The notes: generated by a model not told the origin, from the letters alone. A stretch of 64,000 nucleotides of DNA from Salinarchaeum sp. IM2453 (GCF_019693215.1 NZ_CP081183.1:933226-997225), one strand, 5' to 3'; positions 1 through 9,641 are shown, counted from the first letter of the stretch. Numbers and translations: made by a program.

Positions 1-360
1 AAGCGACATATTGCAACAAATCGAACATATCTAAAAGGATTAAATGCAGACCCTGCATTGCTTGACTGGCCGCCAGACGAAGCCGATAAGTTGGCATTTC
101 GAGTCCGTGAACTTCGGTCAGCACTTGGATCACTCTTATCAGAAGAAGCAATTGCTGCATTGCGGGAAATCAAAGAAATGACGGCTAATCGGTCTGAGTA
201 TGATCGAATCCGAAACGCAGCTAAGGCTACCTTTGAATTAGATGAGGAGGACCGGCGACAACTCAAAGATGGGACGATCCAACAAGAATTGCAACGGCAG
301 CGTGATTTATTACAGGACCTCAAGGCAGAACTTGAATCGGCTCCGGATCCTTCAAATTGA
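1..360 (+). CDS. C-terminal part of an unrecognised protein (5' end outside window)
   Basis: The frame is open from base 1 to a TGA at 358-360, giving 119 residues with no start codon in the window, so this is the tail of a longer gene. I do not recognise the family. The visible part is highly charged and mostly helical in character, with runs of Glu, Lys, Arg and Gln in the last 60 residues that suggest a coiled coil or long helix, and no cysteines or membrane segments. It converges on glmM with about 70 bases between the two stop codons, which is evidence for a separate transcription unit. Function cannot be inferred from what is visible. Confidence 0.7.
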   Translation, partial: KRHIATNRTYLKGLNADPALLDWPPDEADKLAFRVRELRSALGSLLSEEAIAALREIKEMTANRSEYDRIRNAAKATFELDEEDRRQLKDGTIQQELQRQRDLLQDLKAELESAPDPSN

Positions 361-430
361 TATTCCATCGTGACTGATCTTCGTAACCGATTCACAATCC
401 CCCAAGGTATGGGCTTCTGTCCTGACGATG

Positions 431-1786
431 TCATGCATCAGCCTGCATAACAGCGGTTACAGAGTCAAGTAGTTGATTTGCTCGCTGTTCAGTTTGTGCT
501 TCAGCATAGGCACGAATAAGCGGCTCAGTACCACTCGGACGAACAAGCACCCATGAGTCGCCAAAATCAACGCGATGTCCATCTTTCATATCAAGGTCTC
601 CGTCTTGTGCACGAGCCCATTCTTTGGCGCGTTGCAACATTTGCTCACGATCACTGTCGTCAGAATATGTAAGATTGCGTCGAACTGTTGCGTAGCCACT
701 GTATCGTTCTGCAATCTCACTTGCAGGAGTTTCTGTGATAAGTTCTAAGAACCGGGCAGCAGTATAGGCACCATCACGTGCTGTCCGATATGGAGGATAC
801 ATGACACCACCATTTCCTTCGCCAGCAATAGGCACGGAAACACCACTAGACCGGAGTTCACGTATGCGTTGGACGAGATGTGTTGCACCAATTGGAGTAA
901 GTTCAAGCGATGCTCCAACATCAGAGACAGCGTCAACAACCCGCTGAGAGACGTTTACTGCTGAAACTATTGTGTCATCAGAAGAGAGTTCAGCAGCAGC
1001 AAGGGCCGCAAGGGAAGTACTACCATCAATTGGCGACCCTGTTTCATCAACAAACACAGCTCGGTCAGCATCACCGTCATGAGCAATACCAATATCAGCG
1101 TCTGTTTGTTTTACAAGACGACAAAGGTCACTTAAATGAGCTGGTACTGGTTCCGGTTCCCGACCAGGAAATCGGCCGTCTGGATGTGCATTGACAGTAA
1201 TTACATTGCAATCAAGAGCACGAAGTAAGTTCGGACTGGTGAGGCAACCAGCTCCGTGGCCAGGGTCTAAAGCAACTGTTAGATCAGCAGCAGCAATACG
1301 TTCTGCATTGACAGAATTGCATACAGCATGGATGTATTTATCAGTAATAGAATTGACAGTACGACATTGTCCTATGTGCTTCCAAGATACAGTATCAAAT
1401 GCTTCTTCGATAAGCACTTGCTCAATTTGTTCAAGTTGATTGATTGGAAGGCCGATGCCATCTGAGCCGATGAGTTTAATTCCATTAAATTGCGGTGGGT
1501 TATGTGAGGCGGTGACAATTACGACTGGAATACCTTGATCTTCAGCGTACTGTTGGGCTGCCGGTGTAGGTACCGTGCCGAGCCGGTCAACATCAATACC
1601 AATACTAGCCAGACCGCTGGTAGCTGCGTCAGTAAGCATCGAACCAGACGTGCGTGTGTCATGAGCAATAGCAACGCGAGACGTATCCCAGACGGTGCCA
1701 GCCGCCTGTGCAATTTGCATTACAAAGTCCGGAGTCATGCCCTCATTTACAACACCGCGCACCCCGCTTGACCCGAAAACGTCCAT
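431..1786 (-). CDS. glmM: Phosphoglucosamine/phosphohexomutase family protein (GlmM-like)
   Basis: Alpha-D-phosphohexomutase superfamily protein of 451 residues that interconverts sugar 6-phosphate and 1-phosphate, probably glucosamine 6-phosphate to 1-phosphate for UDP-GlcNAc synthesis. The N-terminus FGSSGVRG is the family's substrate loop, TASHNPPQFNG carries the phosphoserine that is the catalytic centre, DGDADR is the Mg-binding loop, and RPSGTEPLIR near the end is the phosphate-binding loop. I start at the ATG ending at 1786, because the family begins right at this point; an upstream in-frame start would add 23 unrelated residues overlapping prs. It is divergent from prs across about 80 bases. 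Substrate choice (GlcN versus Glc or Man) cannot be read from sequence alone. Confidence 0.9.
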   Translation of the reverse strand: MDVFGSSGVRGVVNEGMTPDFVMQIAQAAGTVWDTSRVAIAHDTRTSGSMLTDAATSGLASIGIDVDRLGTVPTPAAQQYAEDQGIPVVIVTASHNPPQFNGIKLIGSDGIGLPINQLEQIEQVLIEEAFDTVSWKHIGQCRTVNSITDKYIHAVCNSVNAERIAAADLTVALDPGHGAGCLTSPNLLRALDCNVITVNAHPDGRFPGREPEPVPAHLSDLCRLVKQTDADIGIAHDGDADRAVFVDETGSPIDGSTSLAALAAAELSSDDTIVSAVNVSQRVVDAVSDVGASLELTPIGATHLVQRIRELRSSGVSVPIAGEGNGGVMYPPYRTARDGAYTAARFLELITETPASEIAERYSGYATVRRNLTYSDDSDREQMLQRAKEWARAQDGDLDMKDGHRVDFGDSWVLVRPSGTEPLIRAYAEAQTEQRANQLLDSVTAVMQADA

Positions 1787-1867
1787 GGATAATGATTCTG
1801 GATGCGGGCACATATCCGTTCCGACAGCATCGAAAGGGGATTTAGCCCCCAACACATTGCATTAGAT

Positions 1868-2719
1868 ATGATCATCAGCGGATCCGTATCACAGTCGCTC
1901 GCCAGTCGGCTGGCGACAGAGCTAGACCGGCCACTGGCAGTAGTCGAGTATGATCGATTTCCGGACGGAGAATTGTACGTGAAAATCGATGATGCGGTCT
2001 CTGAGGAGGTGGTAATCGTTGGGTCAACAATTACATCAGATGCACATATCGAACTATTACAATTACAAGACGCCGCTCGAGAGGCTGGAGCGGAGAAGAT
2101 TACAACCGTAATTCCGTATATGGGATATGGACGTCAAGATAAGGCGTTTAAATCTGGTGAGTCCGTCAGTGCCCGGGCTATGGCTAATGCAATCAGTGTC
2201 GAAACGGACCAAGTGTTTGTGGTTACGCCGCATGAAAAAGCTACCTGTGAGTTCTTCACTCCAACAGCAGTCTCGGTAGACGGGGCAAAACAGCTAGCAG
2301 AGCCACTGCCAGATGATCTACTTGATCCAGTGATATTGGCTCCGGATGCCGGAGCGACTGACTTAGCAGAGGCAGTCAGAAATGAATACGGGACAGGTAC
2401 TGTCAAATCATTCGATAAGATTCGGCATTCAGGAAATGAAGTCGAAATATCAGGAGACGAGATTAATGTTGATGGTCGAGATATCGTCATCGTCGACGAT
2501 ATCATTGCAACAGGGACAACAATGAGCGAAGCGATTGAAACACTACAGACCGATGGGGCTCGGAATGTGTTTGTTACGTGTGTGCATCCGTTGTTAGCAC
2601 AGAATGCGCGTCTGAAGTTATCAAAGGCAGGCGCAACAGAGATTTACGCAACAGATACAATTGAGCAACCAGAAAGCGCGGTGTCTGTTGCACCGGTGCT
2701 TGCAGAAAAGTTGGCCTAG
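1868..2719 (+). CDS. prs: Ribose-phosphate pyrophosphokinase
   Basis: Makes PRPP from ribose 5-phosphate and ATP for nucleotide, histidine and tryptophan synthesis. The 283-residue length is that of archaeal PRPP synthetases. Visible marks are the flexible-loop region with GRQDKAFKSGE, and the PRPP-binding loop VDDIIATGTTM preceded by hydrophobic strands. The ATG at 1868 is chosen because MIISGSVSQSLA matches the usual N-terminal strand; the frame is open 22 codons further up but that part overlaps the glmM promoter region and looks unrelated. It is divergent from glmM, so both may share the roughly 80-base intergenic control region. About 135 bases separate its stop from the stop of ileS, which is convergent. 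Confidence 0.95.
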   Translation: MIISGSVSQSLASRLATELDRPLAVVEYDRFPDGELYVKIDDAVSEEVVIVGSTITSDAHIELLQLQDAAREAGAEKITTVIPYMGYGRQDKAFKSGESVSARAMANAISVETDQVFVVTPHEKATCEFFTPTAVSVDGAKQLAEPLPDDLLDPVILAPDAGATDLAEAVRNEYGTGTVKSFDKIRHSGNEVEISGDEINVDGRDIVIVDDIIATGTTMSEAIETLQTDGARNVFVTCVHPLLAQNARLKLSKAGATEIYATDTIEQPESAVSVAPVLAEKLA

Positions 2720-2854
2720 CAGTATTTTGGCGAACAGTTGTAGGTGATTTTTTATTCAGTTCAGAACGCGCAACAAGCCCTCCCAGATATAATTACATGT
2801 CAGATAGTGGATTATTTGTTGTATTTTCAACAACCACTAAGGGGATAAAAGCAA

Positions 2855-5800
2855 CTACTCAGTAGATGCAATCGCGATCTCAGCCGAGATGTCTTCGATA
2901 TCCCATTCACGACGAAGGCCACTATCTACGGTGGTAATGTCGGCAGCACGGACTTCTTCCATGATCAAGCCTTCGTGCTGTGCGACCAATTCAGAAATGC
3001 GATCATCGCCAATTGAGTATTCAAGATGGATATTCTCCTCAATGTCTAATTCGAGTTCTTTCCGCATCTCCTGAATACGACGAATAACTTCACGAGCATA
3101 TCCTTCTGCTTCAATCTCATCACTAAGAGCTGCGTCAACGTAGATTACACCAAGTGTGTTTCCAGTTTCGTCGATTGTCGCACCGCTAACACTGTCTGGC
3201 GTCTCACGGACAAATTCGACCATCTCTTCGGTCAAGTCATCTTCAGAGTCAAGTACGCCGGATTCATGGAGTTGTTCGGATAGTACATCGAGGCTAGGTT
3301 CATCAATTCGAGCTTCATTCAAAGCGTTCATCACTTCACCAGCACGTCCGCCAAATGCAGGTCCAAGTTCACTCATATCTGCCTGAGCGCTATACGACAG
3401 CCGGCCCCACTCCTCATCAGGCGTCAGCAGCATGATGTTGCGAGTGTTGAGACGGTCAGATAATAGTTCTTGATGGGTATCGATTGCCTCGTAAACACGC
3501 TGGTTATCTGGTGCAATGATAACTGACCGAACAGGCCATCGTAGTTTTCGATCGGCTTGCTGTCGCGCGTTTGACCCTGCTTCTTCAGTTGCTCTGATAA
3601 TCTCAATATCGCGTTCAAGTGTTTTGTCTTGCCACTCTTCTACCGAGGTGGGCCAATCGCACATATGAACAGTTGGATGACCAGCTTCAACGGTGAGCGT
3701 TTGATAAATCTTCTCTGAAAGTAACGGCGTATATGGAGCTAACAATTTGACAACTTCACGAAGCGTGTATGTGAGAGTATGATAGGCTGCAAGCTTCTCT
3801 GGATCATCTTCCTCACGCCACATGCGTTCTCGAACGGCCTGAACATAGAACCGAGACAGATCCTCAATAACGAAGTCCATGATAGTCTCAAAGGCGCGAT
3901 CGAGGCGCAGTTCATCCCAGAATTCAGACGTTGTCTGAATAACAGTTTGCAAGCGAGAAAGGAGCCACTGATCAATTGTTCGCAAGGAATCAGAGACAGC
4001 GTCGGGATCAGCAGTTGCTGGATCGAAATCATCTAGTTCCATGTACGGGAGTGGAAACCGGAACACATTCCAGAGAATGTTCAGATCCCGCTGTGTATTC
4101 TCAAGCTCTTCCCAAGCGAACCGCATGTCTTCTCCGTGCGGATTAACTGAAAGGACAAATGCACGCATTGGGTCAGTTCCATGTCTGTCAATTGCTTCCT
4201 GTGGCGTGACAACATTACCAAGTGACTTTGACATTTTCCGGCCATCTTTGTCAAGCGCCCAACCATGCATCAGCACTTCATTGTATGGGACTTCTCCCAG
4301 TGCCGCGGAAGCCATACCGAGCTGTGACCAGAACCAACCACGTGTCTGATCGTGTGCTTCAAGAATAAAGTCTGCGGGCCATAACTCCTCAAAATCTTCA
4401 GTATTAGATGGATAATCTAATGTACCCCAAGAGGCAGCTCCCGAGTCAAGCCAGACATCAAATACATCTTGAACACGTCGATATGTTGTTCCGTCTTCCG
4501 TTATCGTAATATCATCAACAGTAGGACGGTGAAGGTCAACCTGTTCTGGATCGATATCTTGGTCTGCCCGATCAGCTAACTCATCACGAGTGCCAATTAC
4601 GATAGCATCATCCATGTTTCCACTCCAGTCGTCCGGAATCCAGATTGGAATTGGAATCCCCCAGTACCGCTGTCGAGACACGTTCCAGTCTGGCGAATCT
4701 TGGACGAAGTTGAGGAACCGATTGTCACGAGCTTCTTGTGGGTACCACTTGCTTTCTTTGAGATTCTCAATTAGCTCGTCTTTGATATCAGTAATTGTAA
4801 TAAACCACTGATCAGTGACAAGACGAACAATGTCTGTATCACAGCGCCAGCATTGCCCCTCACGAACAGTATGTCCATCTTCGCTGGCCAGAAGATGCCC
4901 TGTCGTATTGAGATCATCAATTATGGTGCTATTGGCATCGCGGATAAATGTGCCACTGTACTGGCCAGCTTCATCGGCGAATGTACCGTCACCGGTAACA
5001 GGACAGAAAACAGGAAGATTAAGCTCTTGGCCACGATCGAAGTCTTCTTCACCGTGTCCGGGGGCACTGTGTACGAGTCCGGTCCGGTCTGCTTCAACAT
5101 AGTCAGCTGTGTAAACCTGATGAACATCGTCACCGGTTACAGGATCTGATATATATTCGTCAAGTGGATGTTCGTACTCCCAGCCAACAAGTTCTTCACC
5201 TGAGTATTCTTCAACTACCTCATAATCCTCGTAGCGACCACGCTTGAGAACATCTTCAACGCAGGCTTCTGCCATGTACAGGCGCTCAGTATGACCATCT
5301 TTGACTGCGTCGACACCGACATACGAAAGATCGCCATCAGCAGCCACAAAGGTGTTCGCAATGATCGTCCATGGGGTTGTCGTCCAGATTACAAGACTTC
5401 CTTCCCGGTTACGAAGTGAGAACTTGACGTAGATTGATGGTTTTTCGACTTCATGGTATTCAACCTCGTTATTTGCGATTGCAGTCTCACAACGAGGGCA
5501 CTGGTTTATCGAACGTTTACCTTGTTCGACGAGGCCACGTTCATGAGCCTTTTCGAATCCCCACCATGCTGCTTCCATGTATTCAGGGGAAACTGTTTTA
5601 TATGGGTTATCCCAGTCCATCCAGACGCCAAGAGATTGGAAATCGGACTGAAGACCATCGAGTTGTTCGTGCGCAAATGAATTACATTCCTCGATGAAAT
5701 TTTCCATGCCAAAATCTTCGATATCTTTCTTGTTCTCAAATCCTAGTTTCTCCTCTACTTTTGTCTCAATTGGAAGCCCATGCATGTCGTAGCCGGGGCG

Positions 5801-6049
5801 ATCAGTCACATCGTAGCCCTGCATCCGGTGGTACCGAAGAATTGCATCTTTGAGCGTCTTATTCCATGCTGTCCCCATATGCGCAGCCCCAGAAGTGTAT
5901 GGAGGACCATCAACGAAGAAGAAGGACTCATTACCCTCACGGTGATCTACTGTCCGCTCATATGCATCGGTTTCCTCCCAGTACTCAAACATCTCAGATT
6001 CAACAGCATTGGGATCGTACTGGTCGGAGACATCCTCGAACCTGCTCAT
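2855..6049 (-). CDS. ileS: Isoleucyl-tRNA synthetase
   Basis: Class I aminoacyl-tRNA synthetase that charges tRNA-Ile; 1064 residues, normal for archaeal IleRS. The HIGH motif appears as HMGT in PPYTSGAAHMGTAWN, the KMSKS loop as GRKMSKSLGNV, and the CP1 editing domain lies between with the TTTPWTI motif. The C-terminal third holds the anticodon-binding helical bundle. The ATG ending at 6049 (protein starting MSRFEDVSDQYDP) is the conserved start; the frame runs 15 codons further but without support. The preceding gene on the same strand, a class V aminotransferase, stops about 105 bases upstream, so ileS probably has its own promoter. Confidence 0.97.
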   Translation of the reverse strand: MSRFEDVSDQYDPNAVESEMFEYWEETDAYERTVDHREGNESFFFVDGPPYTSGAAHMGTAWNKTLKDAILRYHRMQGYDVTDRPGYDMHGLPIETKVEEKLGFENKKDIEDFGMENFIEECNSFAHEQLDGLQSDFQSLGVWMDWDNPYKTVSPEYMEAAWWGFEKAHERGLVEQGKRSINQCPRCETAIANNEVEYHEVEKPSIYVKFSLRNREGSLVIWTTTPWTIIANTFVAADGDLSYVGVDAVKDGHTERLYMAEACVEDVLKRGRYEDYEVVEEYSGEELVGWEYEHPLDEYISDPVTGDDVHQVYTADYVEADRTGLVHSAPGHGEEDFDRGQELNLPVFCPVTGDGTFADEAGQYSGTFIRDANSTIIDDLNTTGHLLASEDGHTVREGQCWRCDTDIVRLVTDQWFITITDIKDELIENLKESKWYPQEARDNRFLNFVQDSPDWNVSRQRYWGIPIPIWIPDDWSGNMDDAIVIGTRDELADRADQDIDPEQVDLHRPTVDDITITEDGTTYRRVQDVFDVWLDSGAASWGTLDYPSNTEDFEELWPADFILEAHDQTRGWFWSQLGMASAALGEVPYNEVLMHGWALDKDGRKMSKSLGNVVTPQEAIDRHGTDPMRAFVLSVNPHGEDMRFAWEELENTQRDLNILWNVFRFPLPYMELDDFDPATADPDAVSDSLRTIDQWLLSRLQTVIQTTSEFWDELRLDRAFETIMDFVIEDLSRFYVQAVRERMWREEDDPEKLAAYHTLTYTLREVVKLLAPYTPLLSEKIYQTLTVEAGHPTVHMCDWPTSVEEWQDKTLERDIEIIRATEEAGSNARQQADRKLRWPVRSVIIAPDNQRVYEAIDTHQELLSDRLNTRNIMLLTPDEEWGRLSYSAQADMSELGPAFGGRAGEVMNALNEARIDEPSLDVLSEQLHESGVLDSEDDLTEEMVEFVRETPDSVSGATIDETGNTLGVIYVDAALSDEIEAEGYAREVIRRIQEMRKELELDIEENIHLEYSIGDDRISELVAQHEGLIMEEVRAADITTVDSGLRREWDIEDISAEIAIASTE

Positions 6050-6154
6050 ACCTGTATTTGTCTTGCCCAAGAGATAAATGAGAATCGGTCGCAAGTCGCT
6101 ACTGTGTCAGACCTGTTGGCACAGAAAGTGGGACACAATAACCAGATATGGTTA

Positions 6155-7336
6155 TTAGTTGCTCATTGGTGAGACATTTGCTGTCTCAGAGGAATTGACA
6201 TCATATCCCTGCTGTTCGAGAGCATCCGAAAGACAGGAAAGCACGTATTCGACATTTTTCTCTCTGGCAGAGTAACCCATACAGCCAATACGCCAAATAT
6301 CGCCATCAAGGGCACCAAGACCAGAGGCAATCTCTAAGTCATACTCTTCAAGCAGGTATGCGATGACTTCTTTGTCATCAACGCCGTCAGGCACCTTCAC
6401 AGCGTTAAGCGAGTGAAGCCAATGTTCATCTTCAGCAAACATTTCAAGACCTAAGTCTTGAAGACCAGCTTTGAGTTTGCCTGCAACATTTCTGTGTCGT
6501 TCCCAGCGATTCTCTATTCCTTCTTCAGCAACAAGTCGTAGTGCTTCATAGAGGGCATACACATTTGTGATCGGAGCAGTATGGTGGTAGGACCGATCAC
6601 TACCCCAGTATCCTTCGAGGAGGGAGAGGTCAAGATACCACGACTTCGTAGGGCTATCACGGTTAAGCACTTTCTCCATTGCTCGGTCACTCATCGTTAG
6701 TGGGCTAGTGCCCGGAGGCGAAGAGAGACATTTTTGATTCGCTGAGTAGGCAGCATCGACACCCCACTCGTCAACTTGGACCTCAACACCGCCTAGTGAA
6801 GTCACACAATCCATGATTGTGTATGCATCATGATCTCGGGCAATAGCGGTTAGTTCTGGTACATTTGTCTGTCGGATGCCAGTTGTCGTATCGGCATGAC
6901 AGAAGCCAAATACGTCAATATCATTCTGTGCAAAGGAATCTTTGACGTCTTCGGGATCAACTGGCGCATGTGGAGACACATCAAGATCAACAACATTACC
7001 TCCGACACGACGAGCCATCTGAGCCATCCGGTCGCCCCAGTACGCCGATGTTCGGAGGAGGACATTGTCGTCTGGCTCTACAAGATTACCAACTGCGGTC
7101 TCCATGGCTGCAGATCCGGTACCTGAAACTGGAATCGTCCATTGATTGTCGGTCTGAAAAGTGTATCGCAGAAGATCTTGGACATCATCCATTATCTCAA
7201 TGAATGATGGATCCAGATGCCCCACCAGAGGCGTACTCATCGCTTGAAGAACTCGAGGGTGAACATCACTTGGGCCGGGACCCATTAGTGTTCTGTCTGG
7301 CGGGGTCAATTCGTCAACATCTGGCCTTTCGGTCAT
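6155..7336 (-). CDS. Class V aminotransferase (alanine/serine-glyoxylate-pyruvate type)
   Basis: PLP-dependent fold type I enzyme of 393 residues in the AGXT/SPT group, which moves amino groups between alanine or serine and glyoxylate or pyruvate. The N-terminus has the group's MGPGPSDVHPRV substrate loop, VSGTGSAAMETA binds the PLP phosphate, MDCVTSLGG contributes the PLP aspartate, and SANQKCLSSPPG holds the Schiff-base lysine. Start at the ATG ending at 7336. A second, only distantly similar class V enzyme lies at 43223-44332. The gene is divergent from the hypothetical gene at 7500. The exact amino donor is not determinable here. Confidence 0.88.
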   Translation of the reverse strand: MTERPDVDELTPPDRTLMGPGPSDVHPRVLQAMSTPLVGHLDPSFIEIMDDVQDLLRYTFQTDNQWTIPVSGTGSAAMETAVGNLVEPDDNVLLRTSAYWGDRMAQMARRVGGNVVDLDVSPHAPVDPEDVKDSFAQNDIDVFGFCHADTTTGIRQTNVPELTAIARDHDAYTIMDCVTSLGGVEVQVDEWGVDAAYSANQKCLSSPPGTSPLTMSDRAMEKVLNRDSPTKSWYLDLSLLEGYWGSDRSYHHTAPITNVYALYEALRLVAEEGIENRWERHRNVAGKLKAGLQDLGLEMFAEDEHWLHSLNAVKVPDGVDDKEVIAYLLEEYDLEIASGLGALDGDIWRIGCMGYSAREKNVEYVLSCLSDALEQQGYDVNSSETANVSPMSN

Positions 7337-7499
7337 ATTTGTAACACACCACTTAGTTGAAAAAGCGTCCCGAATGGTGCAAGTCTCGCCAGTAATATTG
7401 AGATTTGTCAAAAAACCGGCGAAATTATCTGGAGATGACTTCCGACAGGATCGTTATTATTATCCGTTATCACGGATGAAATCCAATGAGGGAAACGGG

Positions 7500-8027
7500 A
7501 TGGCACTACAAGATATTGCATCAGGACTTGAGATAACTGAAAAACAGCAAGACAAAGGTGTTGCAACCGTTGATAAAACAGAACGCAATCTTACAGATCG
7601 GTTGGCACCATTTGCTGATGAGCTCCCGTGTAATGTGGAAAAAGCAGCTTCAATAGTACAAGAACACGCCAGTGGAAGTGCTCTTGATAAAATCGGAATG
7701 AACGTTGGGATCCCAACGATCACGGTTGCCAAAACACTGCATTTACTTGGCATCGAAGGTATCTGCCCCCTGACGCCACAATCTAGAGAAATTGTACGCG
7801 ATTGGCTTCATGCAGAGGTCGGTCGGAGCACTGCAAGAGAATTAACAGGCGCGTCAGAAACAGAATTTCAACTAACAGTTTACATAGAAACGCATGAGCC
7901 ACTTGAGGGGGCAGCGGAAGCTATTGAACCAACACTAACTGCTGGCTCAAATGCATCTATTGAGAAAAAGGAGCTACTGCAGGAGACAATGAGCACTGTC
8001 GATGATTTACACAACGGTGGTTGGTAG
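7500..8027 (+). CDS. Conserved haloarchaeal protein, function unknown
   Basis: Acidic soluble protein of about 175 residues. The pattern looks like a family I have seen in other haloarchaea as an uncharacterised protein, but I know no function. A segment around residues 60-105 (HASGSALDKIGMNVGIP then TVAKTLHLLGIEG) is helix-turn-helix-like, followed by a helical region ending in DDLHNGG. The start at 7500 is preferred because MALQDIASGLEIT begins the regular part; an ATG at 7476 is also possible, and a T/A-rich stretch at about 7452-7460 could serve as TATA box for either. Divergent from the aminotransferase gene and convergent with the ParA-like gene. Confidence 0.75.
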   Translation: MALQDIASGLEITEKQQDKGVATVDKTERNLTDRLAPFADELPCNVEKAASIVQEHASGSALDKIGMNVGIPTITVAKTLHLLGIEGICPLTPQSREIVRDWLHAEVGRSTARELTGASETEFQLTVYIETHEPLEGAAEAIEPTLTAGSNASIEKKELLQETMSTVDDLHNGGW

Positions 8028-8065
8028 ATCAAATCGTATGAAATTCAGAGCATAGTTTTATTCAG

Positions 8066-8126
8066 GAATTTACAGCGGTAGCGAGACGAAAATCCACAAC
8101 TTCATCCGGGGAGGATGTCAATCACT
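8066..8126 (+). repeat. IS1341 right-end-like hairpin motif, solitary copy
   Basis: Reads TTTACAGCGGTAGCGAG at its left end and closes with CCGGGGAGGATGTCAATCAC. The same head (CAGCGGTAGC-AGGCG) and tail (GGGG-ATG followed by AAGCCGAC or TCAA) recur at several other gaps in this window without a tnpB. It sits between two convergent genes and its end overlaps the stop codon of the ParA-like gene. It may be a transposon-end remnant or a small stand-alone guide-RNA-like locus. Confidence 0.5.
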
Positions 8127-8810
8127 GACACTTGGAAAAACCGCTTCTGCGACTGAACTAAATTCTGATGAGTGTGTACCATGTATAGTGACTGGAACCG
8201 AATTTGGGTCCGTAGGTGGTAATTCTGGAATAGCCGCAGTAGGATTATCAATAAATGAAGAGTTATCAGTGAATGTTATAATTTGTTTATCAACGTCAAC
8301 ATCAATGTCAGATAGTCGTTCATGCATTCGACGCAAGCCGTCAATACCCCGTTGAGTATCCTGGGTTATGGCCACAATGTCATCGGCTGCAGTTATACCA
8401 GCAAGAGATGGATTAGTCGCGACTGGTGGAGTATCGATAATAATGAAATCATACTCAGGGGGCATCTGTTCGATAACGGCATCTAGTTGTTGTGCGTGTT
8501 CTGTTTTACTGGCTTCAGCAATTTTAGACAGTGGTCCAAAAGCAGGGATTACTCCAAGTTTTCCGTCGACCGGTTTTTCGATAGTGCAGATACCCTCTTT
8601 TGTACACGATGGATCGATCAGGGCATCCATCATATCTGCTTCGAGTGGCGCATCAACATACCCTGCAAGTCCTTGAGTCGAGAAATTAACATCAAGAACA
8701 GCCGCTGCGTGCCCTTGTGCTGCAAGTACGCCAGCAGTTTCGATTGCAACCCGAGTTGTTCCAACGCCACCGACAACACCGGTAAAGGCAGCAGTTTCCA
8801 TATTTTGCAT
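8118..8810 (-). CDS. ParA/MinD-like protein with degenerate P-loop
   Basis: 230-residue member of the SIMIBI (ParA/MinD/Soj) fold. The N-terminal loop reads FTGVVGGVGTTRVAIETAG: compared with the family's KGGVGKTT, both the signature lysine and the P-loop lysine are missing. The fold is otherwise kept: VLDVNFSTQGLAGY for switch I, FIIIDTPPVATNPSLAG as Walker B, and a DIVAITQDTQRGIDGLRR region. I recall similar GGVGTTR proteins in other haloarchaea, so this may be a conserved subfamily rather than a mutation. It may bind nucleotide differently or act as a non-hydrolysing partner. The start may be 8810 or the ATG ending at 8801. No ParB-like gene or parS site is evident nearby. Confidence 0.8.
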   Translation of the reverse strand: MQNMETAAFTGVVGGVGTTRVAIETAGVLAAQGHAAAVLDVNFSTQGLAGYVDAPLEADMMDALIDPSCTKEGICTIEKPVDGKLGVIPAFGPLSKIAEASKTEHAQQLDAVIEQMPPEYDFIIIDTPPVATNPSLAGITAADDIVAITQDTQRGIDGLRRMHERLSDIDVDVDKQIITFTDNSSFIDNPTAAIPELPPTDPNSVPVTIHGTHSSEFSSVAEAVFPSVSD

Positions 8811-8875
8811 ATCTTAATATAGCGAAATAAATATTGATAACGAGTCATATTGGCGATGGACCGCTCTGGAGCCAA

Positions 8876-8965
8876 GCTTAGGCACTGTGCCTGCTATTCT
8901 TGTCAACTGCCTCGGAGTCAAGCCCCGTGGCATCCGCCTTGAAATTTCTGTGAAGCAGAAAAATC
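8876..8965 (-). repeat. Right-end-like hairpin remnant
   Basis: Read on the minus strand this gap contains GGATGCCACGGGGCTTGAC followed by TCCGAGGCAGTTGACAA, a pattern of short GC-rich stems ending in GTTGACA. It resembles the hairpin at 20347-20384 and the terminal hairpins of TnpB elements. No open reading frame of note lies between the ParA-like gene and the HIT gene, and the rest of this 228-base gap (8811-9037) shows nothing else. Confidence 0.35.
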
Positions 8966-9037
8966 ACGCTGGGTTCGTTGAGAGCAGTTATGATCGGATA
9001 GAAAAGCAAGTGTTGCTGGATCAGACGCAGAGATAGT

Positions 9038-9466
9038 TTAGATGCGTGTTTCTATATCCTGTGCAAGCTCAGTTAGTTCATCATCCCCGATTTCAGGAGT
9101 GCCACCAAAGATAGAATGAATTGACCCACCATGGTCATCAGGGGTTCGCGGGATTACATGAGCGTGGACATGGGGGATTTCCTGGCCGGCATCCTCACCA
9201 TTATTGATCCCGATTGTCGAGGCATTAGCACCAACACTATTTTCGACGACCGGAGCAAGTTGTGTCAATGCACGTCCAATCGCTGCTCCAACCGCATCCG
9301 GCATCTCATCCATAGTTGAATAGTGGTCTTTTGGAATAATGAGTGTGTGTCCTTCAGCAAGCGGGTTAGCATCAAGAAATGCCATCACAGCATCATCCTC
9401 GTAAACGGTATGGCTTGGGATTTCTCCGTCAACGATCTGGCAGAAGATACAGTCTGATTCGTCCAT
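9038..9466 (-). CDS. HIT family hydrolase
   Basis: 142-residue histidine triad protein, the class of small nucleotide hydrolases or AMP-lyases acting on AMP-linked substrates. The N-terminal CIFCQIVDGEIPSHTVYED is the standard HIT opening, with the usual CxxC zinc pair half, GHTLIIPKDHY follows, and the catalytic HVHAHV triad is near residue 103. Length and order are typical. The gene stands alone between the ParA-like gene and glnA, about 175 bases downstream of glnA's stop. Confidence 0.93.
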   Translation of the reverse strand: MDESDCIFCQIVDGEIPSHTVYEDDAVMAFLDANPLAEGHTLIIPKDHYSTMDEMPDAVGAAIGRALTQLAPVVENSVGANASTIGINNGEDAGQEIPHVHAHVIPRTPDDHGGSIHSIFGGTPEIGDDELTELAQDIETRI

Positions 9467-9641
9467 ATGTTGATTATTAAGATGGCAACATAAGAAGTAT
9501 TACGGACAGACAAAACCATTGTGCACCCAATCAAAAGGATATGTAAAATTATTTTATAGGTGAGAGACTGCTTGTCTTCAAAATGTATACCAGAGATATT
9601 ATCGCTATTTATACCAGATGGCAGCGGCTGAGCACGGCGGG

